Shown here: positions 49,471 to 54,611 of the stretch, piece after piece | Layout: every line of letters starts with the position of its first letter | Numbering within the stretch: the stretch's first letter is position 1 | Assembly: GCA_015488485.1 (NCBI GenBank) | Contig: WFNR01000058.1 | Coordinates: forward strand, 1-54,611 | Direction: 5' to 3' | Source of the DNA: Cyclobacteriaceae bacterium | GTDB lineage: Bacteria; Bacteroidota; Bacteroidia; Cytophagales; Cyclobacteriaceae | Length of the DNA stretch: 54,611 nucleotides | Notes under the pieces: generated by a model | Database searches by the model: none | Told to the model about the DNA's origin: nothing | The model's input: the letters and a program-made list of their open reading frames with translations, nothing else | Program-made: the position numbers and the translations under genes

Positions 49471-49478
49471 CAAAAATA
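49471..49478 (-). promoter_or_regulatory. -7 promoter element (TATTTTTG) of the suf operon
   Basis: Exact TAnnTTTG on the minus strand, 24 nt upstream of ATG 49446. Confidence 0.5.
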
Positions 49479-49490
49479 GCATTATTTTTT

Positions 49491-49515
49491 CTTATTTATA
49501 TTTATTTTAAATAAG
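49491..49515. promoter_or_regulatory. Inverted repeat overlapping the -33 region of the suf promoter
   Basis: CTTATTT at 49491-49497 and AAATAAG at 49509-49515 form a 7-bp inverted repeat; a tighter palindrome TTATTT-T-AAATAA occupies 49502-49514. Both lie 13-37 nt upstream of the -7 box, where a repressor or activator for the suf operon would bind. The regulator is not identified. Confidence 0.35.
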
Positions 49516-49710
49516 AATAAGCCAGAAAATTGTCTATATGCCATAGATATTCTCGATGCTAATGGTATCAAAATTAAGGGCATCGTCAGGTGCATGCCGT
49601 GATGAACATCACATAAAGAGGGTAAGCAATTGATGTGTGGAAAAACAGCTACCAGATGGTAGGAATATATTGAAAGTTGTATAATTGCTGTAAGTAAAAA
49701 TACAAACACT

Positions 49711-50835
49711 ATGAAAAGCGGATGGTACCTGGGCCGGCTGGCCGGCATAAAAATTTATATTCATTGGACTTTTTTGATATTACTGGGGTGGATTATGATT
49801 GCTTACTACCGGCAGCATAATTCCGTGCATGAGGCTATGCTGGGTGTGGGTTTTATTATTTTGCTTTTCGTGTGCGTTTTTCTGCACGAACTGGGTCATG
49901 CGCTTATGGCCAGGAGGTTTAAGGTAACAACCAAAAGTATTACCATCTTGCCCATTGGCGGACTGGCCTCTATGGAGAAAATGCCTGAAAAGCCGCTGCA
50001 TGAACTGCTGGTGGCTATTGCCGGACCGCTGGTGAATTTTGTTATTGCCGCTGTTTTGTATGTTTATCTGCATGCTACGGGGGGCTTCCCTACCCTGGAG
50101 GAGTTGCAAACCATGCAGGGTATGTCGGCCGACAAGGTGGTGCTCAACCTGTTTTATGCCAACCTGATCCTGGGGCTGTTTAATCTGGTGCCGGCCTTCC
50201 CGATGGATGGCGGGCGTATTTTACGGTCGCTCCTGGCCATGAAAATGGACAAGACACGGGCCACCGATATAGCTGCCAGCATCGGCCGCTTTCTGGCGGT
50301 GATGTTTATTTTCTTTGGTATCTTCTTCGATTTCTGGCTGGTGTTTATCGGTATATTTATTTACCTGGGTGCCGGGGCCGAAAATGCCCAGCAGGCCACC
50401 CGCTCGCTGCTGGAAGGAGTTACGGTAGCAGCTGCCATGATTACCGACTACAAAACGCTGTTTCCTACCGATACCATCAGAAAAGCAGCCGATATGTTAC
50501 TGCGCAGCCAGGATAATGAATTTCTGGTGATGGACATCAATAACGAGCGTGCTGTAGGGGTACTGACACGCGAGAACATTATCAAGGGACTGGCAGAGTC
50601 GGGCCCTGATACACGGGTGCAGGAGGTAATGCAGCGCCATCTTTGCGAGGTAACCGAAGAGATGCCGCTGGAGGAGGTGTATCGTAAAATGCTCACCGAG
50701 AATATACGCGTATGCCCGGTGTACCGTGGTGCCGAGCTGATAGGTATTATCGACCAGGAGAATATCCAGGAACTGATTATGGTGCTGATGGCCCGCCAGC
50801 GGCAGGGGGATAATGCCATGCTGGCGGGGATTTAA
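49711..50835 (+). CDS. Site-2 protease family protein with tandem CBS domains
   Basis: 374 residues. The zinc motif is HELGH (His59-His63) in a transmembrane helix, and the second metal motif is PAFPMDGGR with Asp166. About five to six helices fill residues 15-225. A C-terminal part from about residue 240 contains two CBS domains (TVAAAMITDYKTLFPTDTIRKAADML, and EVMQRHLCEVTEEMPLEEVYRKMLTENIRVCPV), as in SpoIVFB-like rhomboid-unrelated I-CLiPs of group III. It should cleave a membrane-embedded substrate, with CBS domains sensing adenine nucleotides. Substrate unknown. Its stop overlaps the convergent gene by 4 nt. Confidence 0.93.
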   Translation: MKSGWYLGRLAGIKIYIHWTFLILLGWIMIAYYRQHNSVHEAMLGVGFIILLFVCVFLHELGHALMARRFKVTTKSITILPIGGLASMEKMPEKPLHELLVAIAGPLVNFVIAAVLYVYLHATGGFPTLEELQTMQGMSADKVVLNLFYANLILGLFNLVPAFPMDGGRILRSLLAMKMDKTRATDIAASIGRFLAVMFIFFGIFFDFWLVFIGIFIYLGAGAENAQQATRSLLEGVTVAAAMITDYKTLFPTDTIRKAADMLLRSQDNEFLVMDINNERAVGVLTRENIIKGLAESGPDTRVQEVMQRHLCEVTEEMPLEEVYRKMLTENIRVCPVYRGAELIGIIDQENIQELIMVLMARQRQGDNAMLAGI

Positions 50836-51695
50836 ACCTCAATGCCAAACACTTTTTTCACCAGCACACCTATGCCGAACGACAGAACCGCTACGCTGAG
50901 CGAGATCAACGCCATTTCGAAAAATCGCTGCCGAAAGGAGATGTTCTTGGCCACCGAAATATAATAAGTGTAGCCGGCTATGATGGCGATAGTGGAAGAC
51001 AGCATGATGCCCAGCGCCAGGTAGGGGTTCTTGAGCAGGAAGTAGGGCAGCACCATCACAACTACCGTAAGAATATAGGCCGAGCCGGTGTAGATAGCCG
51101 ATTTTACCGGATTGGCATCCTCCAGGTCTTCTTCGCGCGAGGCCAGGTAGCCCGAGGCGGCCATCGACAGGGAGGCGGCAATACCCATAATCAGGCCGGT
51201 GCTGCCGATGATCAGGGTATTGGCAAAGGCAAACGATAGCCCTGCCAGAGTGCCGGAAAACTCCACCAGGGCATCGTTGAGGCCCAGAACTATGGCCCCG
51301 GCATAGTTGAGGCGTTCGTCATTCAAAATACCTATCAGTTTTTGCTCGTGCTCTTCTTCGTCCTGCTTTATTTTCAGGGCCTCGGGGTAATCTGCCGCTA
51401 TCGAATCGTAAAAGGTGGTGGCATCCACCTCACCCTGCTCCATCAGCCGCAGGGCAAACGACAGGCCGAATATGCGTGCCAGGCGTATGTACTTTCTTAT
51501 CTTGCGCTTGTCGGGCTCGGCCTCCTTGCCGGTTACTTTCTTCCAGAAATGATAATGCCCCAGTTCCTGGTCAGCTATTTCGTTCAGCACTTTGGCATTT
51601 TGTTCATCCTTGCTCAGGGCTGCAAGTTGCCGGTATATATGATATTCGGTAATCTCGTGCTGTTGCTGCCGGTAAAGTTTATCCTCGTGTGCCAT
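50832..51695 (-). CDS. Ferritin-like domain fused to VIT1/CCC1-type metal transporter
   Basis: 287 residues. The N-terminal ~135 residues form a rubrerythrin/ferritin-like helical bundle with HEITEYHIYRQLAAL, EIADQELGHYHFWKKV and QDEEEHEQKLIGIL supplying Glu/His iron ligands. The C-terminal VIT domain has LNYAGAIVLGLNDALVEFSGTLAGLSFA, the family signature helix, and four further helices. This architecture is that of the membrane-bound ferritin-like (MbfA-type) transporters that export iron or manganese. It overlaps the upstream CDF gene by 17 nt, giving a metal-efflux operon. Confidence 0.92.
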   Translation of the reverse strand: MAHEDKLYRQQQHEITEYHIYRQLAALSKDEQNAKVLNEIADQELGHYHFWKKVTGKEAEPDKRKIRKYIRLARIFGLSFALRLMEQGEVDATTFYDSIAADYPEALKIKQDEEEHEQKLIGILNDERLNYAGAIVLGLNDALVEFSGTLAGLSFAFANTLIIGSTGLIMGIAASLSMAASGYLASREEDLEDANPVKSAIYTGSAYILTVVVMVLPYFLLKNPYLALGIMLSSTIAIIAGYTYYISVAKNISFRQRFFEMALISLSVAVLSFGIGVLVKKVFGIEV

Positions 51696-52587
51696 GGTCT
51701 TTAATCAGGTCTTTGCTGTGGCTGGCGGTGAATTCGGGCTGGATATTAACATGCTCAATGCCATAGCCGGCCAGCAGCTCTTCTATTTGTTTTAAAATTT
51801 TCTCAAAATCACTAATGCAAATATCGTCTTCCAGGTCTATATGCCCGTCAAAAATATATTTGTGGTCGTCCAGTTGCCAGCAGTGGATGTGATGGATGTT
51901 GGACACCCCGGGGATGGCCGTGATGCGGCTGCAGATTTTTTGCAGGTCCATTTGGCGGGGCGAAAACTGCATAAGGATACCCAGGCTCTCGCGGAAGATA
52001 CCCCAACTCATGTACAGCAGGTAGGCGGCTATACCGATGGAGAAAACGGCATCTACCTGGTAAAAGCCGTAAAATTTCATAATAAGCCCTCCGGCAAATA
52101 CGGCTACGGAGGTAAGCATATCGCTGAACAGATGCAGCAGGGCCGAGCGCATGTTCATGTTGTGGCTGGCATCCTGGCGGATAAGCAGCACACTCAGGCC
52201 GTTGAGCAGGATGCTGCCTCCGGCCAGGTAAATAACCCAATCGCTCTGTATGCTTACCGGGCTAATCAGCCGCTCGATGGCCTCATAAACGATAAGCAGG
52301 GCGATGACAATCAGGGTAACCGAGTTGGCAAAGGCAGCCAGTATTTCGGAGCGACCGAAGCCGTAGGTTTGCCGCAGGGTGGCCTTGCGCCTGGCGATAC
52401 GGTTGGCGATGTAGCTGATAATCAGCGACAGCACATCGCTGAAGTTGTGGGCGGCATCGGTAATCAGTGCCATACTGCCCGACAGGATGCCCCCCACCAG
52501 CTCGCCCAGTGTAATAACCACATTGAGCACGATGGTCAGTCCCAGTCGCTGTCCACTTACCTGATGGTGATGATGCGCGTGCCCCAT
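51679..52587 (-). CDS. Cation diffusion facilitator (zinc-type) exporter
   Basis: 302 residues. It has a His-rich N-terminus (MGHAHHHHQ) and six transmembrane helices. TM2 carries the metal site SMALITDAAHNFSDVLSL (HxxxD) and TM5 the second, ALLHLFSDMLTSVAV (HxxxD). A C-terminal cytoplasmic metallochaperone-like domain (SRITAIPGVSNIHHIHCWQLDDHKYIFDGHIDL-type, with several His) follows. The HxxxD pair in both helices fits Zn2+/H+ antiporters such as ZitB/CzcD. Cotranscribed with the ferritin-like/VIT gene. Confidence 0.94.
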   Translation of the reverse strand: MGHAHHHHQVSGQRLGLTIVLNVVITLGELVGGILSGSMALITDAAHNFSDVLSLIISYIANRIARRKATLRQTYGFGRSEILAAFANSVTLIVIALLIVYEAIERLISPVSIQSDWVIYLAGGSILLNGLSVLLIRQDASHNMNMRSALLHLFSDMLTSVAVFAGGLIMKFYGFYQVDAVFSIGIAAYLLYMSWGIFRESLGILMQFSPRQMDLQKICSRITAIPGVSNIHHIHCWQLDDHKYIFDGHIDLEDDICISDFEKILKQIEELLAGYGIEHVNIQPEFTASHSKDLIKDHGTRG

Positions 52588-52943
52588 ATTATTTAATTCA
52601 GACGGCTAAATCTACGTAATATAGCCGGTAATAAAAAGACAGGCTAACGAAGCGTAAAAGGGATTTTGAATTTAACGGAAAAATTACGTCCCATACCAAA
52701 AATACCCATACGGCCGGTGGCCGGGTTTACATCGGCATACTTTAGCCGGCTTAACCCGATTTATTTAAGACAGATTTTATAAAAAGTAGTTATGCAATTT
52801 TGTTAACAACAAGTCATCAATCACATAGCCCGAAAATTTCAAAATTTATGTACCTCAAATTAGGCTATTGTTATAACTACAGTCTTTTCGTAAAATTTGA
52901 ACAAAATCACTGAATACATAAATTAAGATCTTCTTAGTCGAAA
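52588..52943. other. Intergenic region with a decayed outer-membrane gene end
   Basis: 356 nt without an intact gene. The right half is AT-rich and unremarkable. The left half holds the upstream region of the CDF gene (a one-mismatch box TAGATTTA) and the coding remnant described at 52644-52760. Confidence 0.5.
52644..52760 (-). pseudogene. C-terminal remnant of an outer-membrane (TonB-receptor-like) protein gene
   Basis: A 38-codon open stretch on the minus strand without a start codon, bounded by TAA at 52761-52763 and ending with TAG at 52644. It reads LSRLKYADVNPATGRMG then IFGMGRNFSVKFKIPF and a short end, the pattern of the last strands of Bacteroidota TonB-dependent receptors or similar barrels (DxxTGRMGxxGMGRNF). 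GC content is like that of neighbouring core genes. The rest of the gene is absent from the window. Confidence 0.5.
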
Positions 52944-54611
52944 TCAAATAATTAATCGTACCCCGCCCAGTTCTTCGATGCGGTAGGGGAAGTGGTCACC
53001 TGGCGAACCGATAAACATAAAGTTGATGGGTATTTGCCACTCTTTCGACAGCTTGCGTACCAGTGCAGGCGTAAACTTGCCCTTCACCTCAACAAATTCA
53101 ATGTCTATTTCCGGATATTCCCGGTCAAGGAACTCAATATCTTTTTTCAGTCGCTCTATCATTTCCCGGTCGCCATTTTCGGGGGTTACGGTAACAATTT
53201 TAAGCTTACGGGTATGCTCATTCTGTTTGATATAAAGCATCACCTTATTCAGATTGCTCAGGTTGTCGCCCCGGGTAAAAAACACAAATTCCTGGTCGTT
53301 GATTTTGTTAATGGTTTGGTTAATGTACTTGTGCATTTTAAGGAAGGCCTCACGGATCGGTTCAAATATTTTGCGCAGTATTCTCAGGAGAAGCTTAAGA
53401 ACCAATATCCTGTTGAGCATGATAATAATAAAGACGATGGCCGGAATAAAATAATCCAGAAACACAACGAAATTGGACGGCACACCGGGCTCTGACGGCT
53501 TGATGAGAATATTGCCTACCAGGGCAATGAGTACGGCTGTTAAGGCTAGAAATACCGACAGCCAACTGGCTCTCTCGGGTCTGGGGAGTCGTTTGCGTTT
53601 AACCTTGAGCAAAATATTGCCAATGGCAAACAAGGCCATGACCGATAAAAACGAAATGGTGTACACCCCGGCCAGCGATTCCACTTTACCGCGGGTTATC
53701 AGCAACACTGATATGCTAAGCAAAAGAAAAAGTATAATGATCCGGTAAGAGCTGTTGCGCTTGTTTTTCTTCAGGAAGAAAGGCGGCATGATTCGATCCA
53801 GGGTCATTCTTTCCAGCAAGCCGGTAACGCCCACGTAAGAAGTAAGCACCGCCCCGCTTAGCACCAAAAAGGCATCGATCGATACCAGCCAGCTCAACCA
53901 ACTGCCTCCGGCAATCAGGCCCATTTGCGACAGCAGCGTAGTGCCGTAATGCTCCTTGATTTCGGGTATGGGTATCAGCGACAGGGCCAGAAAAGCCATC
54001 AGCGGGTTGATGATACTGACAATAACCCACATATTGCGCAGGGTTTTCGGGAACACCCCGTGTTGCTGCTCTTCTACAAAGTTGGCCGAGCTCTCAAAAC
54101 CGGAGATACCCAGCATAGAAGCCGCAAAGCCAAAGAAGATGGCCATGCTTATGCTGCCTTCGGTGGGCATATGCCAGTTTTGTATAAAAACATCGAAGCC
54201 GTTTTTGAACAGGTAATAAAGTACCGTGATTATCAGCAGGGCCAGGGTGGTAAGATGAAAAATAAAGATAGCCGATGCCACCCGTGCCGATTCGCGTATA
54301 CCCAGAATGGCCAATATGGCAAACAGGGTAAGCAGGCCGATGGTCGTGGCGATGATGGGTATCTGTGAGAAAAGCCGGTGTAGGTAGTGTATGGCCTCGT
54401 TGGCCGATATCACCGAAGTAGCTATGTACGATAGAATGGTAAGGGTAGCTGCGTAAGAAGCCATGGTCTTGCTGGTGGTATTGAGCAAGGCATTGTAGGC
54501 CCCGCCATTAAGGGGTAGGGCACCCACCACCTCGCCATAGATCTTTCTGAATAGATATAACACGAAGACCACAATAAGCAAGGTAACCCAGGCATATTTG
54601 CCGGCATAAAA
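52944..54611 (-). CDS. APC-family amino acid permease with C-terminal soluble domain (5' end outside window)
   Basis: 556 codons are open to the right edge with no start needed (the edge reads FYAGKYAWVTLL), so the N-terminus is outside. About ten hydrophobic helices run to about residue 430 of the visible part. LPLNGGAYNALLN and FGFAASMLGISGFESSANF are conserved APC substrate-site helices. A soluble tail of about 130 residues (EFVFFTRGDNLSNLNKVMLYI, LKIVTVTPENGD, and FMFIGSPGDHFPY) resembles the universal-stress-protein-like domain of large APC carriers. Substrate unknown. Confidence 0.88.
   Translation of the reverse strand, partial: FYAGKYAWVTLLIVVFVLYLFRKIYGEVVGALPLNGGAYNALLNTTSKTMASYAATLTILSYIATSVISANEAIHYLHRLFSQIPIIATTIGLLTLFAILAILGIRESARVASAIFIFHLTTLALLIITVLYYLFKNGFDVFIQNWHMPTEGSISMAIFFGFAASMLGISGFESSANFVEEQQHGVFPKTLRNMWVIVSIINPLMAFLALSLIPIPEIKEHYGTTLLSQMGLIAGGSWLSWLVSIDAFLVLSGAVLTSYVGVTGLLERMTLDRIMPPFFLKKNKRNSSYRIIILFLLLSISVLLITRGKVESLAGVYTISFLSVMALFAIGNILLKVKRKRLPRPERASWLSVFLALTAVLIALVGNILIKPSEPGVPSNFVVFLDYFIPAIVFIIIMLNRILVLKLLLRILRKIFEPIREAFLKMHKYINQTINKINDQEFVFFTRGDNLSNLNKVMLYIKQNEHTRKLKIVTVTPENGDREMIERLKKDIEFLDREYPEIDIEFVEVKGKFTPALVRKLSKEWQIPINFMFIGSPGDHFPYRIEELGGVRLII

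Noticed and set aside
1-54611. Insertion sequences, prophage, integrase or tRNA-borne attachment sites
   Set aside because: No transposase, integrase or phage structural motif and no cloverleaf-like tRNA sequence was recognised; accessory character rests on AT-rich composition, TA modules, duplication and decay.

Overview
This 54.6 kb window is a chromosomal segment from a member of the Bacteroidota, most likely Cytophagales. The evidence is type IX secretion / gliding-motility surface proteins with their C-terminal sorting domains, a PorP/SprF-type outer-membrane protein, an S46 dipeptidyl-peptidase, a sufBCDSE operon followed by a DUF59 gene, and many copies of the Bacteroidota housekeeping -7 promoter element TAnnTTTG just upstream of genes. 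Coding density is high and most genes are housekeeping. No rRNA, tRNA, CRISPR array, prophage or complete insertion sequence was seen.

Layout. 1-5024 (minus) is a giant secreted adhesin-like protein running off the left edge, divergent from a PorP/SprF gene. 6.4-11.1 kb holds an M48 protease, then gpsA and a large acyltransferase (phospholipid synthesis) and an unknown membrane protein. 11.2-15.3 kb holds a second T9SS surface protein, a DCC-family protein and fabD. 15.3-21.9 kb holds a histidine kinase, folK, sppA, an ArsC-like protein, an SDR, folA and fmt. 22-30.4 kb holds a LolC/E-type permease, a ParE-type toxin-antitoxin pair embedded in repeat-rich intergenic DNA, an NRDE protein, a YfhO-like membrane protein, ffh and pdhB.

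30.5-42.4 kb is the accessory part, AT-richer and partly decayed. It carries a frameshifted gliding-type surface protein with an orphan sorting tail, a HicBA pair, an S46 peptidase, an SDR, a VOC protein, then a four-gene minus-strand operon (37.07-40.06 kb). That operon encodes a predicted HEXXH lipoprotein metallopeptidase, two tandem paralogous small exported proteins and a small membrane protein. The peptidase is interrupted by a run of nine C directly after its lipobox cysteine, and the last ~15 codons of a second, deleted peptidase copy survive in front of the second small paralogue. This looks like a phase-variable, duplicating peptidase/partner cassette and is the most interesting feature of the window. 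A cysH-like gene fused translationally to a nucleotide-sugar epimerase follows, then a small outer-membrane protein.

42.5-54.6 kb is again core: a Kir-type potassium channel, a bacilliredoxin, the suf Fe-S assembly operon, a site-2 protease with CBS domains, a CDF metal exporter with a ferritin-like/VIT protein, a remnant of an outer-membrane protein gene, and an APC-family transporter running off the right edge.

Start codons were moved from far-upstream TTG codons to the first plausible ATG/GTG wherever the TTG lay inside a promoter-like TAnnTTTG box or ahead of the conserved N-terminus. All functional names are from motif and sequence recognition by eye; no database search was possible.
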